Program-made: the position numbers and the translations under genes
Shown: positions 25,990 through 33,855 of the stretch, piece by piece
Layout: each line of letters begins with the position of its first letter
Position numbering within the stretch: position 1 is the stretch's first letter
Source of the DNA: Unio delphinus
Lineage: Eukaryota > Mollusca > Bivalvia > Unionida > Unionidae
Direction: 5' to 3'
Length of the DNA: 64,000 nucleotides
Assembly: GCA_029339505.1 (NCBI GenBank)
Contig: JAQISU010000345.1
Coordinates: 1,883,501 to 1,947,500 of the forward strand
The notes under the pieces: generated by a model
Databases searched by the model: none
Told to the model about the DNA's origin: nothing
What the model saw: only the letters and a program-made list of their open reading frames with translations

Positions 25990-27021
25990 TCAATTTAATT
26001 GTTTACTTAAATCCACTACGAATTCTACGTACCACGTTACTGAAACCCTGACTAGATTTCTATCTATGGTATTTGTTATCGTGAATTGTTCAGTTGTATC
26101 CTTGTCGATGATCGTTGATATCGTATTATTGACTCCAGATGAACTACTTGATGATATTTCAAACTGAGTCGGTGATACTATTATTAATCGATAAATACCC
26201 TTGACTGCTGCGGTTATGTTTAAAATGTTATTTGTGGAAGTCCACGCAAATGAACCGTGTTGAATCGTGTGTACTACGTTGTTGACGATAGATTTATCAT
26301 GAGGAATTTTTACTTTTTCAACAACGCTTATCATTCTCATTGCATCATCCCTTATTGCGTTGTTGAATGTTTTAAGTTCATCGATGGATTTTTTAATATC
26401 GGGAAGTGTTATTTCAATTTTATCAAATGGGCTCCCAATAAACTTGTCCATGAGGTTTTTACGAAACGTCATAAATAGTTTCGTGTGTTTTTCATATTCG
26501 GATTGAAGAGTTGCTAGTTCCAATATAGAATCTTTTATTGTGGTGAGTTTTGGTGTGGTCACTGGTGGATTTCCAAAAAATTCTAGTATGGGTTTGTCAA
26601 TTTTGTCAACTATATTTCTTTGTAATGCAGTAAACTGATCAAATGCAACTATATGATCGTCATACTTATCATTAAGCGATTTTAATGAATTCACCGTGTT
26701 ATCGTATGTTGTTAATTTATCCGTAATTGTTGAAACAAGTACACCTGGTTTGAGTTTACCCTCATCAGAAAATAACGCGATAGTATCCTCTGCTGCGTCT
26801 CGTTGTTTAACCAAAATATCATTAAGAGAGATATTACTACTTTTCAACTTACCCTGACGATCTTGAAAAACAACTATTTCACCAGGATCAACATTTGCTA
26901 GGTTTAATATTTCGGATATTTCATCTTCGATTAATTTTTTAACATCCTTGTTATCAACGGTTTCAACTCCACTATCAGGTTTTTTCAGCGATGATAAAGA
27001 TCGTCCCCAAATATCAATCAT
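25990..27021 (-). CDS. Coiled-coil protein with beta-rich C-terminus, fibre candidate (343 aa)
   Basis: The N-terminus (MIDIWGRSLSSLKKP) is short and could be an anchor. Residues 46-70 contain GEIVVFQDRQGKLKSSNISL, a strand-turn pattern also seen at the base of trimeric fibre-like proteins. Residues about 75-245 are long amphipathic helices with heptad-like spacing. The last 85 residues (from about 258, HGSFAWTSTNNILNITAAVKG) are strand-rich with Ser/Thr runs, resembling a compact head domain. Anchor, stalk and head in that order suggest a spike or fibre protein, but I recognise no family. It lies between the membrane protein and the protease in the capsid gene cluster. Confidence 0.5.
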   Translation of the reverse strand: MIDIWGRSLSSLKKPDSGVETVDNKDVKKLIEDEISEILNLANVDPGEIVVFQDRQGKLKSSNISLNDILVKQRDAAEDTIALFSDEGKLKPGVLVSTITDKLTTYDNTVNSLKSLNDKYDDHIVAFDQFTALQRNIVDKIDKPILEFFGNPPVTTPKLTTIKDSILELATLQSEYEKHTKLFMTFRKNLMDKFIGSPFDKIEITLPDIKKSIDELKTFNNAIRDDAMRMISVVEKVKIPHDKSIVNNVVHTIQHGSFAWTSTNNILNITAAVKGIYRLIIVSPTQFEISSSSSSGVNNTISTIIDKDTTEQFTITNTIDRNLVRVSVTWYVEFVVDLSKQLN

Positions 27022-27102
27022 TATTATAGAAATATTTTCATCGTTTAAATCCGATGGATTTTCAATCTAAAGATTTTTAATCTAAAATTCTTTCAGAATT
27101 TT

Positions 27103-27516
27103 TTAAAGAGATTTGCCGCTAGTATACTCATTTACTACTATATGAGGTGGTTTCGAAAATCTTTTGGATATAGCATCAAGTACGTTTAATACTTCATTAC
27201 CACATATTGGTGGATCAAGCATTGTTTGTGTTGGTAACGTAGAATACCAAGTCTTCATTGGAAAATCTTTTATATAACGCATAAATTCTTTCGGCGGCGC
27301 TAATCCATATGAGTCAAAATAAATAATCCCACGTGGATCAATCGCGTATGCAACCCAGTGAGTTCCAGGTCCGGAGCTGTTATCTAAATTAATAATACCG
27401 GTTTCAACATCATTTGGTTGTGCCGGTAACTGATCTCTCATAAAAACCCCTCTGAAATTTTTTATTTTTAATTTTTTAGCGGTATCAATTAAATCAAAAT
27501 TGGACATGGGAACCAT
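27103..27516 (-). CDS. Adenain/Ulp1-like cysteine protease (Polinton PRO)
   Basis: The open frame runs to 27585 (160 codons), but its first 14 codons overlap the C-terminus of the upstream 153-aa gene. ATGs at 27514-27516 and 27505-27507 (residues 24 and 27) fit the usual start of the family, just before NFDLIDTAKKLKIKNFRGVF. Numbered from the upstream ATG, the catalytic set is H76 (GTHWVAYA), D91 (YFDSYG), Q120 (TQTM, oxyanion) and C128 (PPICGNE). This is the adenovirus-protease-like maturation enzyme, which cleaves capsid and core precursors after assembly. Length and motif order match the Polinton family. Confidence 0.92.
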   Translation of the reverse strand: MVPMSNFDLIDTAKKLKIKNFRGVFMRDQLPAQPNDVETGIINLDNSSGPGTHWVAYAIDPRGIIYFDSYGLAPPKEFMRYIKDFPMKTWYSTLPTQTMLDPPICGNEVLNVLDAISKRFSKPPHIVVNEYTSGKSL

Positions 27517-27542
27517 CGGTTTGGAAATCGAAGATTTCGGAA

Positions 27543-28004
27543 CTATATCGTTCCTGGAATTCGAAGACCCTTTCCGCTGTACCATGAACTCGGGGTTCCT
27601 GGTAGTCTTAGACCCTTTCCTTTTTTTTTATACCCTTTTCCAGTTGCCTTTTTCAATGCCATTCCTGCTGCGGTACCAATAGCTCCTAATGCTGCTGCCT
27701 TCGCTACCGCTGGGGCTGCTGCGGCAATCAACCCTGGAATCAACCCTAACAACGGGAATATACCACCAGTCTTTTCCATGTTTTTAATCGCGCTCGTAGA
27801 AAGAGTAACCTGAACTCCCTTTTTTTCTTTCAGCGCTTTATTAAAATGATTAGTCTGAGTTTTTGTCAGCGATAGTTTATTCCCTCCGCCATTCATTTGA
27901 TTAAATTTCAGCGTTATTGTGGTTCCACATTGCTTAGCTGATTTGGATTGTAGTTTTTTTATTTGACCAGGTGTCAACGTAACATTGATATTACTATACG
28001 ACAT
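27543..28004 (-). CDS. Small core/membrane-active protein with Gly/Ala segment (153 aa)
   Basis: An N-terminal beta-type half (SNINVTLTPGQIKKLQSKSA, then VQVTLSTSAI at 64-73) leads to a strongly hydrophobic Gly/Ala/Pro-rich stretch at about 80-115 (GGIFPLLGLIPGLIAAAAPA). A basic tail has two copies of GKGLR(L/I)PGT at 129-137 and 144-152. A bipartite protein like this is common beside the protease in animal Polintons and has been compared with adenovirus minor core proteins. MNGGG at residues 37-41 fits the adenain cleavage rule (M/I/L)-x-G-G|x. Function as a virion core or membrane-perturbing protein is inferred. Confidence 0.6.
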   Translation of the reverse strand: MSYSNINVTLTPGQIKKLQSKSAKQCGTTITLKFNQMNGGGNKLSLTKTQTNHFNKALKEKKGVQVTLSTSAIKNMEKTGGIFPLLGLIPGLIAAAAPAVAKAAALGAIGTAAGMALKKATGKGYKKKGKGLRLPGTPSSWYSGKGLRIPGTI

Positions 28005-28095
28005 TATACAAAACAGATTGATTCTAAATTAGAAATTCAAATTGCACAGCAATTTTTAAGCATTTCTAAATTCAAAATTACTCTGTAATTTTTAC

Positions 28096-29529
28096 TTATA
28101 GATTTTCCACTGGTGCATCTACCAGTCTCATTCGTCCACCAACACCCTCGAGTATCATTGATTTATCACTAAGAATAACAGCAACCGCTCTGTAATTATC
28201 AATACCAGCAGGACGGGTTACACGAGCTCGGAAGTGTATATCAACTACGGACTGTTTCATCAAGTCAAGATGTTCCAACGAAAAGTAATAAATCGGATAC
28301 AGACCTTTAAAATCCAATTGTGATATTTGTAGACCAGTATCTACATTTTGATCACGTCCCATAAATGATAGCAATCGATGATAAACTCGTGCAATGTGGT
28401 TATTTTCATAGTTAAGTTGTATATCCTCTGATGGTTCTTGTTGTCCGTTTATTTTAAGTGAAACTTCATTACATCCGATTTGATCAAATATCATATGAGA
28501 ACGTGTTTGATCATTTAATCGCGCTTTATCCTGTAGAGCAATAAAAATATGCCGTGGAGCTGAAACACCCTGTCGTGCTGCCAAATGCCATGTAAGTGTA
28601 CCATCAATATTAGAATCCATGGTATCTGTGGACGTTGTCAACCAGCTTAATAATCTCTTTCCCCCTTGATCCATAAATGATAGCAACCGCGGTTCTACTG
28701 ACAATGATGGAGTCAACACTGGCATCCATAGTGATAGTTTTGATAAAATTACTTTACCCGCAGCACCACCAATACGCCAGATTGCATTATTATCATCACC
28801 CTTTCTCACTAGTGCTACAGTATGCTTTACTCCATAAATAACTTTTCTGAAGTTTCTACAAAATCCAAATATATGATGGAGCGGAATCGCACATGAAAAT
28901 CGTCGACGATCTCCTTCCAACATTGACATACGTGTTGCAGCTCCTAGATTGAAATCAGGATCATTGTTTATAATCATATCCTCAATAGAAGCAGCAGCAA
29001 CAGCAGCAGCAGCAGCAGCAGCAGCGGTAGTAAAGGGGATAGGATTAGGATGAGTACGATTATTTGGTTGTCTTATAACAAATGGATTTTTACCCGTTGT
29101 ATTTTTAACATCCTTTGCAAACATCATAGATGGACCGGCCGATCTTGTATAATCGTCAGAGTATCTTGCTAGCCCTAGTATTGTTGTTGCTACATCAACT
29201 TCACGTTCAATAGATTCGATTTCTTTTCCATCAATGAGATACCTAGCACTTTCAAATAATGCCATGATACCATTATTGACAAAACCAACTTGGATATTAT
29301 CTGCATATGGTGTATTAGCTACAACATCTGTTACAAGTTCACCTTCGACTTCAATAAAGGCTTCAGCGGGTAAAAAGTATTTACTGGTATCATGAACTTG
29401 AAGTTCAATTCTTCCTCGAAGATTAGGTTGTACTGCGTGATAAGCAAAAAATTGATAATCACGTACAGAAGTATCTTTAAGCACTGGGGTTTCCATGTCA
29501 AATGCAACATCAGGGTTTTGTTTGAACAT
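28096..29529 (-). CDS. Polinton major capsid protein candidate, double jelly-roll (477 aa)
   Basis: Length and position fit the Polinton hexon-like capsid protein. The N-terminal section has strand-rich segments, then VNNGIMALFESARYLIDGKE (84-103), matching the family pattern in which a helix precedes an R-Y-x-(I/L)-(N/D)-G-x-EI strand and turn. Residues about 167-181 form an alanine run encoded by GCT/GCA triplets, in a probable surface loop. The C-terminal strands (YPIYYFSLEHLDLMKQSVVD and the stretch to residue 477) resemble the end of the second jelly roll. A direct structural check would settle it. The next gene in the cluster encodes the small core protein, consistent with a capsid operon-like block. 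Confidence 0.72.
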   Translation of the reverse strand: MFKQNPDVAFDMETPVLKDTSVRDYQFFAYHAVQPNLRGRIELQVHDTSKYFLPAEAFIEVEGELVTDVVANTPYADNIQVGFVNNGIMALFESARYLIDGKEIESIEREVDVATTILGLARYSDDYTRSAGPSMMFAKDVKNTTGKNPFVIRQPNNRTHPNPIPFTTAAAAAAAAVAAASIEDMIINNDPDFNLGAATRMSMLEGDRRRFSCAIPLHHIFGFCRNFRKVIYGVKHTVALVRKGDDNNAIWRIGGAAGKVILSKLSLWMPVLTPSLSVEPRLLSFMDQGGKRLLSWLTTSTDTMDSNIDGTLTWHLAARQGVSAPRHIFIALQDKARLNDQTRSHMIFDQIGCNEVSLKINGQQEPSEDIQLNYENNHIARVYHRLLSFMGRDQNVDTGLQISQLDFKGLYPIYYFSLEHLDLMKQSVVDIHFRARVTRPAGIDNYRAVAVILSDKSMILEGVGGRMRLVDAPVENL

Positions 29530-29601
29530 TTTTATTATATATCCGATGGTCTAAATCAAAAATTCTGAAAGAATTTTGAAATTATTTTAAAATAGTTTCA
29601 T

Positions 29602-29640
29602 ATGAAAACCCCAGGAATTCATTTAGAGAAAATCGATTTT
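29602..29640 (+). repeat. Internal inverted repeat, left arm (39 bp)
   Basis: ATGAAAACCCCAGGAATTCA and the bases to 29640 are exactly complementary to 29751-29789, across a 110-bp spacer. The inner 12 bases, AAAATCGATTTT, are a palindrome. Confidence 0.95.
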
Positions 29641-29750
29641 TATGAAATTATGTCGACGGATTAGCCAAAAAACAATACAAAATCAATAAAAAAACATCGA
29701 AAATTCGATGAAACAACATATTTTAGCCTCACATGATAAAAAATCTGATC

Positions 29751-29789
29751 AAAATCGATTTTCTCTAAATGAATTCCTGGGGTTTTCAT
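29751..29789 (-). repeat. Internal inverted repeat, right arm (39 bp)
   Basis: This is the exact reverse complement of 29602-29640. After this arm CGATTTTCATGAAATTTTGT recurs as a near copy of the sequence at the inner end of the left arm. Confidence 0.95.
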
Positions 29790-30007
29790 CCTCGATTTTC
29801 ATGAAATTTTGTCGATGAATTGCATAAAAACACTAGAAAAATGAGTAAAAACACTAGAAAAATGAGTAAAAAAAGTAAAAAATCTAACAAAATTAGCAAA
29901 AAATAAATATTTTATAATATAAAAATAATTTTTATAAACTAATTATTTAGTTGGGTGTATTTTAATAATGATGATGAAAATATCTGATAATGAAGATAAC
30001 GTAAGTA

Positions 30008-30199
30008 GAATCACAAGTGATTCTGATACAAGTGATTCTGACACAAATATTTCTAATGCTAGCATTTCTACAATAACCATAACAACTGAGCATCCTATTC
30101 AAATAAATAGAATCACAAGTGATTCTGACACAAATATTTCTAATGCTAGCATTTCTACAATAACTATCATAATTGGAAATCCTGTTCAAATAAATATTT
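30008..30199. repeat. Two-copy 94-bp tandem repeat rich in palindromes
   Basis: AGAATCACAAGTGATTCTGA and AATATTTCTAATGCTAGCATTTC recur at about 30108-30170 in the same order. Both motifs are palindromic. The 85-codon plus-strand and 94-codon minus-strand frames across it are Ser/Ile/Thr repeats and probably not genes. Confidence 0.8.
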
Positions 30200-30700
30200 C
30201 TAACGTTTCCGGCGAATCTTCTTAAAACCACTTCCCGGAAGCCCACTTCCGGCTATCATATTTGCTGTTATATTATCCTGGGCGTTAGTCATTAACGACT
30301 GTAGTTTTTTATCCACGGCGTTATTTATTATTTTACTAACCTGTGTAGGCATTACTGCAGTAGATGGTAGTGAAGTTATTCTAGAAATGCTAGCATTTCC
30401 AGGTTTTGATTGGAAATTCGAAGAATTTCGTCGTCGAACTAGCGCTGTTAGTTTATCCCGAGCGGCTGAAAATGCCTTACTAGCAAGATCACCAACAGTG
30501 TTAATACCCTTATCTCGGATAACATCAATTGCTTTCATTGCTGCCTGTTTTGCAAATGGAGCCACTTTTGGAGCCATTCTTGAAAATAATCCCATTATAG
30601 TATTACCGAGACCATCTCCATAGTATACTCGGTATTTTGGTAATCGTGAGTTTACCACGTAGACGTTAGTTGGTTTATCATGGTTGTAGTGTATGATCAT
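30200..30700 (-). CDS. pVI-like membrane-active minor capsid candidate (166 aa)
   Basis: After a Tyr-rich N-terminus (RVYYGDGLGN at 24-33) comes an amphipathic helix at about 34-60 (IMGLFSRMAPKVAPFAKQAA) and then a helical, Ala/Lys-rich stretch to 90. A glycine plus long amphipathic helix design is seen in adenovirus minor capsid protein VI, which disrupts endosomal membranes, and in many Polinton proteins at this place. Near the C-terminus IAGSG (149-153) and LPGSG (154-158) both fit the (M/I/L)-x-G-x|G protease rule. Cutting there would free a short, highly basic tail (ending KKIRRKR). The role is inferred. Confidence 0.58.
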   Translation of the reverse strand: MIIHYNHDKPTNVYVVNSRLPKYRVYYGDGLGNTIMGLFSRMAPKVAPFAKQAAMKAIDVIRDKGINTVGDLASKAFSAARDKLTALVRRRNSSNFQSKPGNASISRITSLPSTAVMPTQVSKIINNAVDKKLQSLMTNAQDNITANMIAGSGLPGSGFKKIRRKR

Positions 30701-30804
30701 TCTTCTATATACAAAAACACTAGTGTTTTTCCAAATGCTTTAGCATTTCCAATTATCTAATCACAGGAAATTTTCGATTTCCCACCTACGGATTTCCAGT
30801 GACA
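30701..30804. repeat. Intergenic cluster of short palindromes
   Basis: Within about 110 bp lie AAAAACACTAGTGTTTTT (30713-30730), AAATGCTTTAGCATTT (30733-30748), GGAAATTTTCGATTTCC (about 30776) and AGTGACATTAGTCACT (30798-30813). Each is a perfect or near-perfect hairpin with 6-8 bp arms. A further one (30826-30843) lies in the next gene. Confidence 0.85.
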
Positions 30805-31938
30805 TTAGTCACTATGATAACCGTAGAAATTCGAAGAATTTTCGGCTAACTCCTCAATGAAATCTCTATATGTTGCAATATCCATGATACCACCTTGAAA
30901 TAATCTCCTACAGATATCAGCTGCTTCATTGATTATTTCCAGTGAGTTATTCCCGGCTCGTTTTCCTCCTACAAGTACTTCTAATCGGGATATATCACCG
31001 AGAATATTACCAGGACATGTTACACTAGCGTGAAAATCTATAGGATTTTTACCAACTAAACCACTACCCTTTTTTTTAGTTGTACCAGTTGCACCCTTCA
31101 GAGTTTTCAACTCTGGAGTTTTACTCTGGGAATCAGCCTCTGCCATTATTTGTATTTCATCAGGGATTGGGTCTGCTGTGTATACTGGTGGTGCTACTGT
31201 GATCCCCTTTACCATAGTTAGAAATTGGTCATAATCAGATTTTATTTCTTTTGTGATTTTGTTTTTCCTCTTGTTTGCTAAAAACACCTTATTTGCCCAA
31301 ACTTCTGAACCCTTTACAAAATCCTTAGCCGTGTCGTCTCTTAAATACTTAACTCTCTTCGCTTTTTTAACGTTGTCTTTGGTAAATTTAGCTAATCCAG
31401 CAAGTGTTGGGATATTTCTGATTGTATTTAACGCATCAACTGTAAATATATTTTCAGGAGGATAGTCCCTTTTTGAAACAGCTCCCTCTTCTTCTTCTTC
31501 TTCTTCTTGAAATTCTTCGAATTTTCGTTCAGGTGGAAATGCTTGCATTTCTAGTGAGGAAATATCAACATCACCTAATCGTTCAATTTCTTCCTGAAGT
31601 TCTCGTTGTTGTTCTTCTTGTCGTCTTGCAGTAGTTATTATATCACCAGGAAGTGTTTTTAATGATTTTTTCGTTTGTTTAGTTCGTTTTGATATTTTCT
31701 CTAACACAGGGAGAAAGGACTCTTTTTGCGCGCTTTCTTGTTTAGAAATTGCTGTTTTCACACCCTCAGTTGCACTAACAATAGGTTTGAAGAGTTGTTC
31801 TGTATCCTCTGTGAAGTCAGTCTGAAATAATTGCCGTTGTTGAAGTTTTTCGCGGATTCTATCACGAAGGGGTAATATTTTCTTAAGAGCTTCAAGTCTT
31901 TCTCTAGCTAATCTCGTTGTTAATGATTCTCCTACCAT
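30805..31938 (-). CDS. Polinton coiled-coil protein of unknown function (377 aa)
   Basis: The first 200 residues are charged and helical, with Gln/Lys/Glu-rich stretches and an acidic run (EEEEEEE near 150) from GAA/GAG repeats. A lysine-rich patch with KKKGSG sits near 290. The C-terminal 60 residues (LVGGKRAGNNSLEIINEAAD onward) resemble a conserved module I associate with Polinton proteins of this size: a helix, an (A)GN-x-S turn, a helix with NE, and a G-x-I-x-x-x-x-Y ending. Its place between the pVI-like gene and the orphan gene suggests a structural or scaffolding role. No enzymatic motif is visible. Confidence 0.55.
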   Translation of the reverse strand: MVGESLTTRLARERLEALKKILPLRDRIREKLQQRQLFQTDFTEDTEQLFKPIVSATEGVKTAISKQESAQKESFLPVLEKISKRTKQTKKSLKTLPGDIITTARRQEEQQRELQEEIERLGDVDISSLEMQAFPPERKFEEFQEEEEEEEGAVSKRDYPPENIFTVDALNTIRNIPTLAGLAKFTKDNVKKAKRVKYLRDDTAKDFVKGSEVWANKVFLANKRKNKITKEIKSDYDQFLTMVKGITVAPPVYTADPIPDEIQIMAEADSQSKTPELKTLKGATGTTKKKGSGLVGKNPIDFHASVTCPGNILGDISRLEVLVGGKRAGNNSLEIINEAADICRRLFQGGIMDIATYRDFIEELAENSSNFYGYHSD

Positions 31939-32076
31939 TATTGAAAGAGTATTACTATTGTCAAATTAAAAAATCCAAAGCATTTTAGAAATGCAAATCA
32001 CTAACCTAAAAATGCAAATCATTTTAATACTTCCTTGTTGTTACACACATAATTTTACTTCCTCATACCGTATCGG

Positions 32077-32466
32077 TTATACAAACAAAGGAGGCTCTCT
32101 ACGCGTGGGCTCATCACCTTCAGAGTTTTCCATTAATGTTTTTAATTGTCTCACTTTACAATTAATAAGTCTCTTTTGTTCATATTCTAATCCTAATTGC
32201 TTTCGAACACGTTCAACGATGCTACATAGTGGTACGAAGACATTAACATCTTCAGTATTTACTAAGCTCTCACGTATAAGCTTTTGGATATTCTTAATTA
32301 AAAAATATTTTTTAGATAGGACATATTTTCCGGTCTGTTCTGCAAATTGTATATCCTCGAAATTGGTCATAATTTGATCACAATCCAAACCTGAACATAA
32401 TTTTACATTTTCATCCTTCAACTTGTTGATTTCAATAATAATCAATTTGAGATTTTCAATATTCAT
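32077..32466 (-). CDS. Hypothetical Polinton protein (129 aa)
   Basis: I do not recognise it. It starts MNIENLKLIIIEINKLKDEN, an amphipathic helix or short coiled coil, has single cysteines at 24, 29 and 81, and ends in an acidic, proline-containing tail (SEGDEPTRREPPL). The start codon follows a TATATATAT tract, like other genes of the element. It is uninterrupted and collinear with its neighbours, so it is probably expressed. Its helical composition would suit a small scaffold or regulatory protein, but nothing supports a firm call. Confidence 0.45.
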   Translation of the reverse strand: MNIENLKLIIIEINKLKDENVKLCSGLDCDQIMTNFEDIQFAEQTGKYVLSKKYFLIKNIQKLIRESLVNTEDVNVFVPLCSIVERVRKQLGLEYEQKRLINCKVRQLKTLMENSEGDEPTRREPPLFV

Positions 32467-33345
32467 ATATATATAAAACTATATTTGTTTAAATGCAAAG
32501 TATTTCAAATACAAAGTATTTTCAAAATGAATTCTGGATACACTAAGGTGTTGATCATCTTAGTATACCCAGAAGCTTAATGCGATTATAGGTGATTATG
32601 ATTATATATAATGAATGACGACGGCACATTCACCGTTTTGAACCCCCTTGGTGTTTTATACATCAAGCAGCGCTCAACGGTTACAACCGACAAACACATA
32701 ACAATAGATTATAGGTGAACAATGAATGAATTGATTTCAATGACAATGACGACGGCACAATAACCCCTGATCTAGTGTGGTAGGCGGTTATACACATAGG
32801 ACGGTACAACAATAGATTATAGGTGACACAATGAATGAATTGATTTCAATGACAATGGATGACGCGGGCTATTCTACATTCAAGTGTAAACAAAACCGCA
32901 AAATCGAAACTTTGGTTTTGAATGTCAATAATAACGTTCATACCACGTGTGACGGTGTGGTTTTGTTTACACTTGAATTTCGGCTAAATGCCCAATTATA
33001 ATAAAGACGAATTTGTATATATACACTCATTACGACGAGGTGATATAAAATAGGTGTAGTGATTGTAATTATTTGTTTGTTTATTAGCGATCACTGACAA
33101 CGTTGAAAACACGCATAATACTTGAAACAGACATTAAAAAAAATGTTTAAATACGACGTGTCTATAAAACAGTTCTGTTAATACTTGAAAAAAGACAAAA
33201 TTGATTGTGTTTTGTTCAGATTTATTTAATTATAACAACCAATCAAACACTAGTGTTTCCAACGCTAGTGTTTCCGTGTTTAAGATCCGTAACTCTGTCA
33301 TTGGTGGAAATCCTATGGATTTCACACGCGTTATACCTAACGGAG
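32467..33345. other. Large non-coding region of the Polinton
   Basis: About 880 bp between divergent halves of the element without a supported gene. It contains three related copies of a motif GATTATAGGTGA + ATGAATGA + GACGACGGCAC (about 32582-32650, 32706-32760, 32815-32870), a 20-bp inverted repeat (32878-32897 and 32959-32978) and short palindromes at 33245-33258 and 33306-33323. It is the best candidate for a control region or origin-like site, or the footprint of lost genes. Confidence 0.65.
32878..32978. repeat. 20-bp inverted repeat with 61-bp spacer
   Basis: ATTCAAGTGTAAACAAAACC at 32878-32897 is exactly complementary to 32959-32978. The spacer includes CACGTG and two further GGTTTTG-type motifs. 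It may form a cruciform or bind a dimeric protein. Confidence 0.93.
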
Positions 33346-33840
33346 TTATCTCCCTACGTAAGAAAACTGAATTTTGTTTTTAAAACGCTTTGAAAAAGCG
33401 GTCTTATAAATTCCCTCTGCTACTTTTTGTACCGAGGAGGTGTGAATATCGAAATACTTACCAGCTTCTGACATTGATTGAAATACCATCTCCGTGTCAG
33501 TATTAAACGATCTTACTGGTCTCTTCCCAATTGATTTACAAGTACCAGTATTTCCAAATGCAGTATTCTCACTTTGTGTAACAGCTCGTAAATTATTCAA
33601 AGAATTATGTGTCCTAATACCATCAATATGATCAATAACAAGGCCATCCTTGATTAATCCATTATACACTTCATAAACGAAACGGTGATTGAGATACATT
33701 TTCCCTCCAGCTTTAAATATCAAATAACCCATACCATTATCCCGCCCAACAGATTTCTTATTTTTACTGTGTCTAACAACACCATCACTGGAAGCTTCGT
33801 AATTTTTAATAACAGGATGTCTTTGAAATTCTTGGCTCAT
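33346..33840 (-). CDS. NUMOD4/HNH_3-type homing-endonuclease-like protein (164 aa)
   Basis: The N-terminus (HPVIKNYEASSDGVVR, 8-23) is a NUMOD4-type motif that in phage homing nucleases precedes the HNH core. The core follows: NHRFVYEVYNG (51-61), VIDHIDG (68-74, with D70-H71), then NSLNNLRAVTQSEN (79-92). This is the HNH_3 pattern, with the conserved asparagines present. A C-terminal SMSEAGKYFDIHTSSVQKVA segment resembles a NUMOD1-type helix-turn-helix for DNA recognition. Such genes are typical of phages and giant-virus-like elements, and act as site-specific selfish nucleases. The ATG is directly preceded by TTATATATAA (33841-33850). I know of none described from an animal Polinton, but that needs a search. 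Confidence 0.82.
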   Translation of the reverse strand: MSQEFQRHPVIKNYEASSDGVVRHSKNKKSVGRDNGMGYLIFKAGGKMYLNHRFVYEVYNGLIKDGLVIDHIDGIRTHNSLNNLRAVTQSENTAFGNTGTCKSIGKRPVRSFNTDTEMVFQSMSEAGKYFDIHTSSVQKVAEGIYKTAFSKRFKNKIQFSYVGR

Positions 33841-33850
33841 TTATATATAA
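33841..33850 (-). promoter_or_regulatory. TTATATATAA motif abutting the HNH start codon
   Basis: A perfect 10-bp palindrome next to the ATG. The same decamer lies between the divergent zinc-ribbon and ATPase genes (39349-39358), and looser TATATA tracts sit next to the starts at 34185, 32466, 30700 and 29529. Confidence 0.5.
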
Positions 33851-33855
33851 TATAT

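Larger units (their letters stand above)
29530..30199. other. Non-coding gap upstream of the capsid gene
   Basis: About 670 bp with no supported gene. It holds the 39-bp inverted repeat (29602-29640 and 29751-29789), an imperfect direct copy of the sequence next to each arm, two AAACACTAGAAAAATGAGT repeats (29828-29865) and a roughly 94-bp tandem duplication at 30008-30199. It may be a promoter or control region. Confidence 0.7.

Noticed and set aside
29962..30246. 85- and 94-codon frames in the Polinton gap
   Set aside because: The translation is a two-copy Ser/Ile/Thr repeat made of palindromic DNA, and the plus frame runs into the pVI-like gene. A small real protein cannot be fully excluded.
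33201..33393. Two 60-62-codon plus-strand frames before the HNH gene
   Set aside because: They overlap the HNH gene antisense and are built mainly from short palindromes.
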